From positions 209,013,561 through 209,077,560 of the forward strand of contig OZ005653.1 of NCBI GenBank assembly GCA_963930645.1: a stretch of DNA of 64,000 bases, given 5' to 3'. This document shows, piece by piece, positions 22,395 to 35,880 of the stretch (positions are counted from its first letter, which is position 1; each line of letters opens with the position of its first letter). Below the pieces are notes generated by a model. That model searched no databases. It was not told the origin of the DNA and saw only the letters and a list, made by a program, of their open reading frames with translations. The stretch is from Salticus scenicus (lineage: Eukaryota > Arthropoda > Arachnida > Araneae > Salticidae). Position numbers and translations under genes: made by a program.

Positions 22395-25300
22395 AAGTGT
22401 AATATTTTATTGCCTCAATAATTCTGTTAAGTCATATTTCTATGCTAGTTATAGTAATATTTTGACAAAGTATGTTTTAATGCTGAATAATACAACTAGT
22501 CATAATATTTATTATTGATTTTTTTAATCAGTATGTTTTTTTTTTTTTTCCTGTGTTTGTTGGTGTGTTTAATTATTTCTAGAGCTTCACTGGAGTTTGG
22601 TGACTTTTTTTTTTTTTTTTTTTTTTTTTATTAAATAAAAAAATACTGTTTACATAGTCTGATTTTCTAATACTTCCCTAAAATTTAAAATATTGTTATT
22701 GTCATTCAGCCCCCACATTCTACTCTTAAAATCTTATAACACTTAACACATGCTGAATATCCATTTCAGATTTTTTGGATCAACAGGCAGATTATTTTGC
22801 AAACAAGTCTTTCTCTGGTTTGCTGTTTAATTTTTATTTTGGAAAAAAAGATAAATAAACTGTGCTTTTAATACATGTAACAATTTGATTTTGAAGAGCT
22901 AAAACTGGTATACTGCATGCCTTTTATTTCGTGAAATTTTATGAGCTGTTTTGTTTTACAGAATAAAGAAAAAATAAATAAATTATGGATTTATTTATTT
23001 ATTTTTAAGTAAAATAATTTTTGCTGTTAATATTATCCTATTGTGTTTTTATTTGCTTATATCATTTGATATCCCTAACATTTCCTGGTAAATTTTACTA
23101 GTGCTTTTCCACTACATTTAAATTTTTTTGCTGACTTTTTGAAAAATATAACTTTTATTTGATGTACCATTTTTACTGCTAGTTTCTAACTATTTATAAG
23201 CACATGATATAGCAACATAATTAGTTCACAAGTTATGATAAAATATTAGGGGGGAAAAAGAGCGAGGAGGGGGGTAATTTTTTTTTATTGCTGTTTTTTA
23301 TTTATTACATGTAATTTTGCTTGTTTTACTACCTTTTATTTTTTTCAAGTACAGAGTATTCTTATAGTGACAATGTTGAATAATCTTTCAAACCGCTTAA
23401 ATCAGAATAGAAGTTTATTGTTAATATGGTAAAAATGCACATTGTATAGATTTTTTTATTTATTTATTATTCTGTTATAATAAATCTCAGTTAAAATATT
23501 TTTTAGGTTATTTATGTTTTTACTAATAATCAAAGTTTTCCTTGTTTCTCAAACAAATGCAGTATGTTTTATTTATGCATGTTGTTTCTCATATCATTAG
23601 CATAAAAAGTCTTTCTTTCACCTTATCAACCTTTTTTTTTTTGTAAAAAATGTATATTTTCCATCATTAATATAAATAATTATTCTAATAAGTGGTCGGA
23701 ATACAAAATTGTAAATTCGTAACAAACTCATTTTTTGTAGTACAGAAAATATATAATGTTGTAAGAGTTATTTTTAAATTATCTAAACTAGACCTGAAAA
23801 TTAAAATTTTAAGCTACTCGCCACTATTTTGGCATAATTTTTAAGTTTATTATTGAAAAAATAATTTTACTTAAAATTTTTGAGGATTTTTTTTTTTTTT
23901 TTTTTTTTCCCAAGTTTTTGTTTTAAGTTTGCTAATTTTTGAGAAGGGTTTGCTTTTAAAACTGTATTTTTTAAATAATTGATTGATGAAATTGTGTTTT
24001 TTTTTATGGCCAATTGAAAAAGAAAAGAAAAAATATTATTTGTTTATGAAAGACTGCTGAAATTCAGAACTGATTCACACTTATAAAAAAATAATTTTGC
24101 TAGTGATTGCTGAAATTGCTAATTATTTTGAAGGCTAATCAATAAAATTCATGCTTTATTTTTTTCTTTCATTATATCTGATTGCTAAAATGAGTAATAT
24201 ATGTAAAACCTATCTTCAAAATGCAAGATCATTTTGTTACTATTTCATTTAACTTACATTTAATTAAATTAAATTCTAAAATAGTTAATTTTAGAAACGC
24301 AACTTTTTTGGCCCCAATTGTAAAAATAAGCAATTATTTTGCCGCTGGTGAAATAAAATAACTTTTTTATTTTATTTATTTTTTTCCAAAACTGATTTAT
24401 GAAATACAGGATTATTTCTCTGCAAAATAGCAAAATTTTTGATGTAATGTAAATTTCTGAAATTAACTTTAAAAAAAAAAAAAAAAAAATATCTTGCCCC
24501 CAGTTGATTAAATTGCCAAAATATCAATTTTTCTCATAATATATTAATGAAATTCACTTTTATGATGGTCAAAGAATATGATATCTCCATGATGAAATAA
24601 ATGACTGTCACTCTAGTCTCTAGTGCATTAAAATCTCTCAACTTCAATCTCTTGTGATGATCGTGTGATCATGGGAGAAAAAAGGTGGCAAGTTCTTTAT
24701 TTTGTTTAGTCCCCACTTGGCAAGTGATGAACCAGTTTTTTCAGGTCTAATTTAAACTTAACTTTTTAAAAATAATATATAAGTAATTCTTTTATATTAC
24801 TTTAAATGAGTTTTGAAAATTAAAACTAAATTTTTAGTAAACAGTATTACTTTCTAGTTCAGTATATGCAATTTCTGTTTTAACCTGCATGCTTGTGTTT
24901 TTGCACAATTTGCTTTACCCTTTCATCTTTCGAATATAAAAGGAAAGTGAAGATGCAGTTTGAGAATATTCAATTATATCACCTCTACATAAATTAATAT
25001 TTTGTAACAAGATTAAATTTCATGTTATCATTGACAGTTTTTATGTTATTCAGCCAAAATTTTGTTGTAACCCAGTCTTTTATAATTTATTCAATCATAT
25101 ATGTATATTATTTAAAATAAAATTGAGCTTATTTATTGTCATTAATAACAGTTGCACTTTGGAAACATTAAAGACAGTTGTTTTTAAATAAAATGCTCAA
25201 ACAGTTCAAGTAATGTAAAAGAATGATACAATTAATAAAAATTTGTTTTGCTTATAGCTGTGTGTCTGTCTATTTATTCATGATATTTATACACTGAAAG

Positions 25301-25644
25301 TCTATTATAATAAATTTAGTATACTACAAATTTCAAAGTAATACAATTGTAACCGTATCACCCACAGAATTAATAGCATACTTGATTTAATACTAATACA
25401 TTAAAATTTTTTCATTCCATCTTCATTACTGTTTAATTGCTTTTATGTGGTAAATGCCTGCATATTCTTCCCTGCTGTAAATATATATATATATATATAT
25501 TGATTGCTTAGAATCAACAAAGACTTTGTACAGTTTCAGTTTATAATTTATTGTGCTCCCCTAGCTTTTAATGTTACGTAGATATTTGGCTTGTATTTAA
25601 TTTGAATAATAAAAAAATAAAAATCACTTTAGGAAATATTTTGA

Positions 25645-26253
25645 CAGGGTTACCATGGTCCTTGAAAGTCTTTAAGAAGTATTTAAATTTCATTTTCTTT
25701 TTTAAGGGTCCTTGAATTTTCCACTTCAATAGACGGGCTTAGCACAAATTCTGTCAAGGCTAAACTATCTCCATCTCCACATGTGCACACCATTGTCTAA
25801 TAAAATGATTTTGTCATAAAATTCTTATTTCATTGTCTTGTAGTTTCAGTGTGTCATGTAGTTTCAGCTTATTTATTTATTTATTTTTTTTTTGCCAGTC
25901 TCTTACCTGTTTGATGGACTGGTCATTAATTTTGAGCAGAAAGTGACTAGACCAGGACTCAAACCTAAAAATTTTGGAATAATCATAATGATTCCAAATC
26001 TTGAACTAATCGTTTTTTGACTCTTGTGAAAGTTAATTTGGTCAATCCATCAAAAATGTATTCTGAAAACAGGCAAAGTTATTCTAATTATAAAAAGAAA
26101 TATTACTAATGAAAGTAGTTACTAAAGTTTTGTGTATATGCCTAACGTTCTGCAATTTTCCCCTTGTCCTTGAAAATTTTCAAATAGGCCTTGATAAGTA
26201 CTTGAACTTGAAAAATCCTTGAATTTTTTTCTTTTTTAAGAGTGGGGACCCTG
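25645..26253. mobile_element. Probable TIR element (CAGGGTTACCA ends)
   Basis: It begins CAGGGTTACCATGGTCCTTG and ends AGTGGGGACCCTG; the reverse complement CAGGGTCCCCA matches 9 of the first 11 bases. The interior reuses CCTTGAA words in both orientations. No target duplication was identified, so the boundaries rest on the inverted ends only. Confidence 0.5.
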
Positions 26254-26532
26254 TGTAAGAGCTTCAGTTTATAAGAAAAAATTTAAAAAAATTTCTAACT
26301 GTTATTTTAGATAAAATACAAACAGGCTCTTGAATTTTGTAATTTATTGTATATTGCATTTGAGAAATGTAAATTTGTATACTAACCACTATCTCTTATT
26401 TCACCCTTATGTAAATTTCCTTTATTTATATTTTTTCTGTTTTAAGACATTTTATGGGATGTAAGGATAGGATAAGAAGATAATTTCTTATTTCTGTACT
26501 GAAATATTATCCTCTGATTTTACATCAAAGTA
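26254..26532. other. AT-rich spacer
   Basis: Short non-coding spacer between two elements; nothing recognised. Confidence 0.4.
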
Positions 26533-28932
26533 CAGTGAACTCTCACTTATGCGCCGGCCCAAGAGACCGACAGAAAAAAGCGCGTAAGTGAGAGAGACGC
26601 ATAAGTGAAAAAGTCTATTAAAAATTCTAGAACTCAGCATATATTGCAATGAGAGCATGAATAAAGATGTTTCTAAAGATTTATATACTGATACAATAAT
26701 GGTTTGGCAATTACTGTAACTTTTACACAAAAAACAAAAATTGTAACATACCTTAGCATTTATTTCTTTTCAAAATAATCCATAATAGATGATTGTTTTT
26801 GTTTTTGCCGATGTATTACAGAAACAACTTTTTCAAGTTCATACAAATAAGAATACGGAGTTTCAGCAGCTGAATTAAATTGCAAATAGTCCTGAATAGT
26901 GTCTAAAGCTTCTAACGCTTTTATATGATTTGGAGGAATTTTTGCATCATCATCTTCATTATCATCATCTTCATCGCCATCACCACTAGCCATTTCATTA
27001 GCGATGTCTTCAATATCTCTTAGTTCTGTTGTTACTAAATTATCATCTACATCAACAAATTCATTAAAAGAAACAAGTCCATCAGATATGCTTTACCATT
27101 CGTCATTAAGATTTACATCCCAATCTTCTTCATTTTCGTTAATTTGGTCACGACATTCATATTCATCAGGAAATTTAAATCCAGCTTTTTTAAAGCAATT
27201 CTTTATGGTATGCTCATGTATACTTCTCCATGAAGCACATACCATATTCATTGCATCAAGAATTGAAATTTTTACATCGGCTGCAACTGACTTGCCTGTT
27301 TCTAATTTGGCAAGATATCGACAAATCAAAGTTTTTCTATAGTGCACTTTTAAGCAACGATTACTTAGATCCAGAGGCTGTAACATACTCGTACAGTTTG
27401 CAGGAAAAAACTGCACTTTTATGTAATCAAATTTTGGCAGACCACGAATATGAGCAGGGCATAGATCCATAAAAAGAAGAACTTTTCTTCCTTCTTTCTC
27501 TATTTTCTTGTCAAATTTATGAAGAAAGTTTAAGAAAATCTCTGACGTCATCCATGATGCACTGTTGCTAAAGTACTCGCACAGAAACCGCTTTATGTTT
27601 TTGTAACATCGAATTTTTTTTGATTTTCCGATGATTAAAGGGGTAAGTTTTTCTGATCCATCTGAGTTACAACATAACAAAATAGTTAATCTTTCTTTAC
27701 TGTTTTTGCCACCATGTCAGGGCTCCCCTTTAAATGCCAATGTTTTTGTAGGCATCATCTTGAAAAACAAACCAGTTTCATCGCAGTTGAAGATGTCTTT
27801 AGGTTTGTACTCTTTTATTAAGGATGATAAGTCCTCTTTCCATTGCTGTACAGTTTTTTCATTAACAGTTGCACTTTCTCCAGATAGGGTACGAGCTTCT
27901 AAACCGTACCAAATCTTAAATTTCTCCACCCAACCATGTGATGCTGAAAAGTTTTCAATTTTCGAAGTCTCTGATAAATGAACAGCTTTCTGTCTGAGTA
28001 GCTCAATGTTAACCGGAATGTTAGGCACGGGCTTCTTTAAACCATTGTAATAAAACACTTTCTAATTCTTGAAACTTTCCTCCTTGAATTTGGCTTCTCT
28101 TTGAAGATTTATTTCCACATTCTCTTTCAGCAGCTAGAATTGCTTCCCTTTTTTTAAGAATTCCTTTTAAAGTAGACTCAGGAATTTTAAAATGATCAGC
28201 TAAAGCTTTTTTAGTAGTTGATGGATTTTCTTCAAATTTCCTAATAACATTTACTTTGAAAGACAAGGACAATTTCGTTCGTTTTGCCATTTCACCACAA
28301 ACCAAGCAAACAAGCACAAGTTAAAAATCTCTAACTGAGCAGCTCAGTTGTTAGAACCCAAAATAAAGAGAGAAATCATCCCCTTTTTACCGTGATAAGA
28401 GAAGAATGACCACTTTCTAGTAAAACAGCATTTACAATTGGGGGGGGGGGGAATAGAACTAGCAATAATACGAGTTCTTTCCATCAAGATGGATCAGTTT
28501 TGAAAGTGGGCGGGGAAACACATACGATACCCCATTGAACATTCATGTTCATGTTGAAAGAATGTCTTCCTAGAAGCGTCAAATGTCGAAATGGTGCAGG
28601 TGGGAACTGAGAATAAAAGACTGGATCAATCTATAGGTTTCATTTTATAAACTGCAAAATTTGTTTATTTTGTTAAAATTTTCCTTCTAAAGCATTTTTT
28701 TCTATAAAAAAATTCTAATTTTTAAATTATTTCTATTTAAGGAAAAAAAATAAATAAAATTTTGTGCTTTCTGCTGTTTAAAAATAAATAAAAAATTGTC
28801 GCATAAGTGAAATATAGCGATGCATAAACGAATGATTATACCATTATTTTCCTTTATAATGAGCCAGGGTCATTAAAAATCGTCGTATAAATGAAAAAGG
28901 TGCATTGCTGCAATAATGCAAAAGAACCACTG
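26533..28932 (-). mobile_element. Second pogo/Tigger transposon, degraded, ~2.4 kb
   Basis: The left end is CAGTGAACTCTCACTTATGC after a TA. The right end, read inward, is CAGTGGTTCTTTTGC, only partly matching, and its outer TA is lost. GCATAAGTGA-type words recur inside both ends (26598 region, 28801 region), like subterminal transposase sites. A minus-strand transposase occupies 26760-28290. The TIR sequence differs completely from the element at 10204, so this is a separate subfamily. Confidence 0.75.
26760..28290 (-). pseudogene. pogo/Tigger transposase with one frameshift and two stops
   Basis: Read from 28290 down: MAKRTKLSLSFKVNVIRKFE begins the CENP-B/pogo helix-turn-helix. The frame ends at 28021, and a one-base shift continues in an overlapping frame (from about 28050) through the second DNA-binding domain to FNCDETGLFF (first catalytic Asp). 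A TGA at 27717-27719 interrupts the conserved block after KGEP, and the same frame resumes with HGGKNSKERLT. It then gives LLFMDLCPAH (second Asp) and MLQPLDL (third Asp) and stops at TAA 27093-27095. That stop is again in frame with the acidic tail, which ends KQSSIMDYFEKK at 26760. The tail carries a PIP-box motif (Q-S-S-I-M-D-Y-F). All three catalytic Asp codons are retained, unlike the 10-kb copy. Confidence 0.88.
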
Positions 28933-31726
28933 AATTCCCTTCAGTAAATTTTGGACAAGAATGCTTTTTAAACATTTGGGTACATTTGACGTCGTGAGAC
29001 ACGTCATTCACTTTTTTTGTTTTTTATTTTTGTTTTGCAATTCTAATTACTTGAAGACATCTTAATACTACATATGTTACCAATATTTTAGAAATAAATA
29101 AATTCTTACGTAAAATGTACTGCTTTTACATACTACTCCAAGCAAACAAAAATTATATCTGTTCCACTTGCAAATATTTTCTCAAATAAATCCGTACCCA
29201 AGGGGTTAATAAAAATGTAAATACTTTTTTAATGTAGGACTTTCATTCTAGAGTTTTCAGTTTTTTCTAAACTATGTTATTGGGTCATAGAATATTAATT
29301 CCAACATATTTTGTTTTAATTGAAGACATATTTTATAGTTTGTTAATTCTTAGAAAGGTAAAAAATCAGTTGTTCAACTGTTGTCAAAATATTTTTATTT
29401 CTACTGATTTCATGCTAAATTTGTTCTGAAATTACAATTTTTTTTCACTGGTTGATAAACTTAATGAGGTAAACAAGTAGTATATTATGACCATATGGTG
29501 CTGCTGTCTGCCCATCCAAAAAATCTAGCACCGTTTTTTTTTTTTTTTTTTTTTCAAAAATTATTCCATCTTAAAGAAAAATATGATAGATGTAAGTCTT
29601 ATTTATGTTAATGTGGAACAAACTATCTTGTTTTTGATTTTATGAAAAATAAATATAAAAAGCTTTTTAAATCTATACAAATATCCCTCAGTTAGTGTGG
29701 TAAATAGATTCTATGAAATTACAGCACAAATCAGAACATACATCCAGTAAGAAAACCTGCAACAAATCTATAACCAATTTCCTGAAAAACCTGATCTACA
29801 TAAAACTATATAACATAATATATTTTTTTATGCATTATTGTTAAAAACAAGATATTATAACTTTTAAAATAAATTTTTTTTAATTTACATGAATCATTTT
29901 TATTATAAACATATGAGCTAATTCAATTAGTTATAAAGCAATAGAAGAAACATAAGTAAAATTTAAGGGTAAATCTACATTGTAACTAAAACATTTACAG
30001 TTAAGTATATTAGTTTCCATCTCATTAATTTCATTATTATTGAAAAATTTGCATATTACAATTTCAAAAAATCTTACTTTATAGTGTTATTTATTTGTTT
30101 AAAATTTTCAGAATACTGTTCAAACACAAAAAGTTGGCATGTGAGTCATGTTATTTCAGACAATCTCATTCATGATATAAGGTAAGAAATAATGTTTCCA
30201 TGGTGACATAACAAATATAACTGGAGTGGCTTTCTTATTTGTTGCTGTTAGCCTGTTTTTTGGTAAGAAATTATAATTTAAAATTGATGATAAACTTAAT
30301 ATCTGAATGTTGATTGCTAAAAGTAAAAACTAAACTTTTAAAAATGTTTTAAGGCAGTCTAATAAACTTTAAAAAGAAATTTGATTTTAAAAAACTTAAT
30401 TGCTTTGTGGATGAAAAGAAATTTCTTAATAATTTTTCTATGCTTAATCGTCATTATCAAGGGAAAGATGGGGAAATGAAAGAATTTTTTAAAAATGTAG
30501 TGGTATCTTTCTACACTGTATGAAATTAAAGAAACCATGATTAATACCATTTTAGTTTTGAAAGCAGGAAAAAGGAATTAATATAACATAAATAAATTAA
30601 TATAACATAATATACATAATTAATATAATTAATTAATATTACATAATCATTAATAACTATAACAGTTGTAATAAAAATAGAAGGAATTTAACTAATCATG
30701 ATAATTTAAATATTCGTAAAAATTCAATTTTAAAAAATTTAAACAATAATAGTTACAAAATAGGTACTACAAAAAAAAAAAAACTATATGTGTTTAAAAA
30801 GTAAAAAAAAAAAAAAAATTACAATTTTTTGGTTTTAAGTATTTACAAAAAAACAATGACAAATACAATTTAACTTTATCTTCAATTAATATTAAGTGCA
30901 ATTATTACCTTTAATGAGCAGCGCCAACTTTGAAAAATCTCTGAGGAGGCCTGAACGTCATTGTTTTTACAGTGCACATACATACATATATTACTATAGT
31001 ATGGATTTTTCCAAATACAGTGTTATAAAAATCCTTACAACAAACTGTTAAAACTACAAAATAGTTTTAACATGTGTTACTTTATAATTCTGAATAGAAA
31101 TACTCATAGAAAAACGTTTTCAAAAACAATCATTAAATGGATTCTAAAAGAAGGCTTTAAGGAAAATAATCTGAATTAAAATGCTAAAAAAATTGTTTAA
31201 ATAAAATCAGAATTAATAATTTCCAGAACTATTAAAATATTTTAAGTGTGTGAAAAAATATATTCAGAATAATATTTTCATCTTAAAAAATCCAGCCATT
31301 TTCTGTTCTTCTGCTCCCACAGAGTTCAACTTGGTACATTCACCCCAGTTCCAGGAAAAGCTAAAGAATTTTTTACCATCCCCGCATTCCGAATTTCAAA
31401 AATCCCCGACAAACAAAATTCCGGAGGTAATCTTCCATAGAATTCAAAATGAGCGCCACTGTGGCATCTTTTTCAAAAAAATTATAAAATTATTATAATT
31501 AGAATTTGAATACAAAAAAATATTAAATAGAATTTGATTATAAACCTAGCAAACACATTTTCAAATAAAATATTAAAGTTATAGACACAGAATATACTTA
31601 TAAAAAAATATTTCAATGCACGCTTTATCATGAAGCGTAACATTACGGAGAACAAAGAGTGGCGATGGGGAGAGAACAAATGCTCTGATGAGAGCAAAAG
31701 ACCACACAGGAGAAAAAGAGGATTAA
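28933..31726. other. Intergenic AT-rich region
   Basis: No coding region is supported. It contains poly-T (about 29537-29554), low-complexity ATTAATATAAC words (about 30580-30650) and short poly-A runs. The less AT-rich patch 31290-31460 has no recognisable product. Confidence 0.4.
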
Positions 31727-32147
31727 GGGCCCTCGTCACTCACCGCCGCCGGAAGCCAAAGCTAATGTTATTCTATGGGAAATTTTTCTTTACAAATAAC
31801 TTATTAACTAATACATATTTTTAATTCTGTTTTCACATTCTGAAAATTCCCAGCTGTTAAATTGACGGACCTTTTTCAAAAAATTATTTTTTAATATTTT
31901 ATTTTGAAGCTTCAAAATACGAGTTTTCAATATGTGAATTTTTTTCATTTTGTAATTTCAAAATAAAATATTAAAAATGAAAAAAGTACATTTTTAAAAA
32001 AGGTCCGCCAATTTAACAGTTGGGAATTTTCTGAATGTGAAAACAGAATTTAAAAATATGTATTAGTTAATAAGTTATTTGGAAAGAAAATTTCCCCATA
32101 GAATAACATTGGTTCGGGCTTCCGGCGACAGTAAGTGAAGAGGGTCG
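31727..32147. mobile_element. TTAA-flanked palindromic MITE (copy 2), 421 bp
   Basis: TTAA at 31723-31726 and 32148-32151. It begins GGGCCCTCGTCACTCACCGC and ends GTAAGTGAAGAGGGTCG. Long inverted arms share CCGGAAGCC, TAACATT.../AATGTTATTCTATGGG and TCTGTTTTCACATTCTGAAA with copy 1 at 14050. The central GGTCCGCCAATTTAACAG and its inverted partner are clearer here than in copy 1. Confidence 0.87.
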
Positions 32148-34392
32148 TTAAGAGTGTACATACGTGTGGCAAAGCGGGCCTCCCCCGCCGATGCGGGGAG
32201 GGCACTTCGACTCAAGACGACACTCTGAACGGCTGTGGAAAAGAGACTCTCCGTTGAAGAGCAAAAACGATGTCCGGGATGCGAATCAGCATGTGGTGAT
32301 GGAGATGAAGAGCAAAATCAATTGTAATCGGCAAAGGGGTTCGTCTAATGAATGAATTGATTTCGTGAATCCCAGACCATCATTATACTTATGATGAAAA
32401 GCATAAGCTGATCAGCATACGGAAGAAGAGATGATGCACAATTCCAATTATTATGATCAACTGGAGAAATCGTTTAATGAATGAGTTGATCTCATGAATC
32501 CCAGACAATCATTAACGCATGATGAAGTTCAAGTATTACACATAAAATTATCGTTGAGACAATGTGTCATAAATCATCTATTTTTATCACATATTAATAC
32601 ATCATTAAATAGCAAGCAAAAGATTCTATGAAACTTTTACATTGTGCTCAGTTTGCTGATGATAGGTTGAACAAGTTGATATGGTGAATTTCATTTATTT
32701 AACCTTGATTGTTTCAAAAAGAATTATATGTGATTACAACTAAATCAAAATGAATTATGTGACTCAAATGACTCAAACATTTTCCAAATTATAATTATTA
32801 ATGACTGTGAATAGTGTGTTTCAAAGGAATAAGTGTTTTTTGTGCATTTAAGTAAACAAAATTTTCATGGCCTGGCCACTATATTGTTTCCCATAAATGA
32901 ATCATAAATGCAGTGCTCCGAACATTAATGTCATATTTATCTTCAATGTCAATAAAATTGTCAGTGCTCTTTCTATGATTTTCCTCAATTTTGAGCTAAG
33001 AGTTTATTTATTCTTTCTGTTTTTTTCTTGCAGCCATCTTGATACAGCTGAGTTTGGAGAACTTGAGATTTTAATATAAAACTATCATTTTAAGAAAGAT
33101 AAATAAATAAATGAGGTTTTAACATATCTCATTAATCAATCTCAACAATAAATCTATCTCTGACCTCATCTGTATTGAAATAAAATAAAAATAAAATTGT
33201 TGATAACTAAATCTCTATTAATACACTATTTCATAAATATTTATTATAATCATCATTATCAAAAATCATTTGCTTTTTTCTAAATATTTTACACAAACAG
33301 TACTATATGTACTAAAAGCCACAAATAAAGGAAACATGTTCTAAGCAAAAAGAATGCAATCTACTGTTGTTATATACACTTTAAAAATAACTTGTTCAGT
33401 GCTGAAAGAAATTTGAAAGAAAATGAACAAAAATATAAAATAAATGTGTACAATTTTACTTGAACTCGAAACATATTCTATTTTTAAACTATAAAATCTT
33501 GTTACATTTAAATAAATATGAAAACACATTACAGTTGATTGCAGAATATAAACATTTACTAGAGAAAGAAAATTTAGGCTAATGAAATTTCGGAATCGAA
33601 GGCTTAAAAGGATAAAAATTACAGTTTAAATCTAAATATGTTGTTAAAGTGATTATTATATATATATTTATTTTTATTTTTTCTGACAATTGGGCTATTG
33701 CAGTGAAAGTATTTTTACTTCAAATTGGAAATAAAGGGACAATTCATTTTCAGTTAAGTTGGCCTTAGTGGAAAATTTGGCAAAAAAATGGTAGTTTAGG
33801 GTTCTCAAAATTTCGAGTCTCTGTGTTGAGTAGAAGCCAAATTTTGGAACTTTTCGATTGATTCTAGCACAGAACCATTGCCAAAAGATGTAAATAAATG
33901 TAACTAGACTTCTGGGAATCAGTGTTCAGAAAACTATTCTGAGCAATTGCACTTTTGAGATTGTTCAAAGGGATTGATCTTTATTCATAAATCAAAAAAT
34001 TCCTGCTCTGTCAAATATTTGACGCTGTTAGCTTTACTGTTGTAGCAAAAGTGACTGTTTTCTTGAATTATTTCCAAAACATTCCTTAAAAGGTGAGTTT
34101 TATGATATGAACAACATCTTTATTAGACTGCTTTGAAAATATTCATTGAATTATTTCAAGAATTGGACTATTTGACTGTTTCAAGAATATACCTTGAAAT
34201 CACAGGTTTGTTGCATTATTTTGAAAAATTACACAAATGAACAAAGCAGCATCCATTGACTAGAACCCACCTGTTTCTTTATGAACTACTTCCTTCACAC
34301 AAGAAAGTCAACATATATTCATAACATTTGGTGTGCAACATGGGGCATTTCGAGTGAATGCCATTAACTAGAACTATGTCCAACCATATAGA
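32148..34392. other. Non-coding region 5' of Ty3/gypsy remnant
   Basis: The patch 32160-32350 is unusually G/C-rich (a GCGGGGGAGG-type inverted word near 32180-32205). The rest is AT-rich. Part may be the old LTR and leader of the gypsy element that starts at about 34393, but I could not define LTR ends or a primer-binding site. Confidence 0.35.
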
Positions 34393-35644
34393 ATGGATAA
34401 ACTTCTTGGGGCTTTTAACTGCACAATTAAAGGAAGAGTTAAAAAATATTAAAGCTGGGCAAGATGAGATGAAAATCGGACTAAGCGAGATGGAGGACAA
34501 ATAAGATGGCCTGTGAAACGAGATGAAGGCCAGATAAAATTTGTTAAGAGAGAAGGTGAAAGCTAGACAAGATGAACTGAAAGATAGAGTAGACACTATG
34601 CAAGGTTGAATACAGTCCAAAATCAGAGACATTCAAGAGCCAGTGCAAGGAATGAGAGAAGATTTTAGAAATACTAGGGGCTCTGCCCCCTGCTCGCTCT
34701 GCTCACCAACCCCCGAGGTAGGCTTTCCCTAACCCCGATTTGCTTCGCTCATTAACCCCTGCTAGATTCTACCCGACTATTCGCAACTTTGCCTTTCATT
34801 GAATTGGAATATTAATAACACATAACACAAGAGAAAAGTTGAACAATATTATAGAAATCCACCATATTTGGTATCACATTGAGATTGAAATATACAATAT
34901 TTAATATTATATCGTTTATAATATGTGAAAAATCTGTCTTAACGTTTGACAGTTTAATAACAATTTGCCATTATTTTGAGAGAAAACATATGTTAGACAG
35001 CTAGACACACAAAATAAACAATGATAGCACTAACTGTTTAGAACAGAGAAATTCTTAACATCTAAATGATTTAGCATTACAGCTCTAGTATACGATCCAC
35101 TTGTTAAATTTTTGTCGCTGTTTGACGATGAATTTTTCGGGTATTATTGCTTGATTAAAGAAATTATGAACTTATTTTTTCTAATGCCTATATTTTTTAC
35201 TACTGAATTTTTTTAGTTAATTTAGGGCAATGTGTAACACTATGCATTTATTTCCAATGTACAGCAAGGTTTAAAATGGTGCTTACAACAATAAAGATGC
35301 AACTTTTTAAAGTGCATTTTTCCTAGAATATGATTTAGTCAGATCCATTGAAAACAAATATCTTATGTGATTATTGCAAATATTTTAAACATTTAATTAG
35401 TAGTAGTACGACAGGACAATTTCTTTCAGATAGCGATTTTGCATTGTCGCCATGAATTTGCCAAGATGCCCGTCAATATCTGATTTTACCATTTCTTAAA
35501 CTATATGAAGTACTAAGTTAAATCGGGAGGGGGGAAAAAAATCACATTTTTCGAAACCTACTGATAAGTAAAAAATTCAACCTTGATTATATTGTAAAAA
35601 CGAATTGCCGATTTGGAGTAGTTAAGATAGACCATCACCATTCA

Positions 35645-35880
35645 TAAATTGGATGGTTTTTGAATATTTGTTGACAATATTTTCTGAATAAATATTCATG
35701 ATGGCTCATGAATACTTGTTGGCGATATCTTCGGATTAATTATTATTGTTGGCGATATCTACTGGTATATATTGATCATGCTATCTTAATAGTTGTTGGC
35801 GATATCTCCTGAATTTGTGTTAATGATGGCTTCTGAATATTTGTTGGCTACATCTTTTGGATATGTACTGATTACACCTT
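35645..35880 (+). repeat. ~57-bp imperfect minisatellite
   Basis: About four units, each with TTGTTGGCGATATCT followed by a TGAAT/ATTAAT...GATGGCT segment. The units differ by small indels and substitutions. Confidence 0.7.

Larger units (their letters stand above)
19288..25644. other. Long intergenic AT-rich region
   Basis: No coding region is supported. The stretch holds many homopolymers (about 20106-20119, 20861-20877, 22600-22630, 23888-23908, 24473-24489), a degraded TCAGGGAA repeat (20748-21083) and a TA/TG microsatellite (22333-22392). Part is probably mitofusin 3' UTR. Confidence 0.5.

Noticed and set aside
22276..22518. Frame over the TA/TG microsatellite
   Set aside because: Translation of a simple repeat (alternating Cys-Val, Ile-Tyr).
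34279..34632. 117-codon minus-strand frame
   Set aside because: It lies antisense to the gypsy gag traces, which have family motifs; the minus frame has none.
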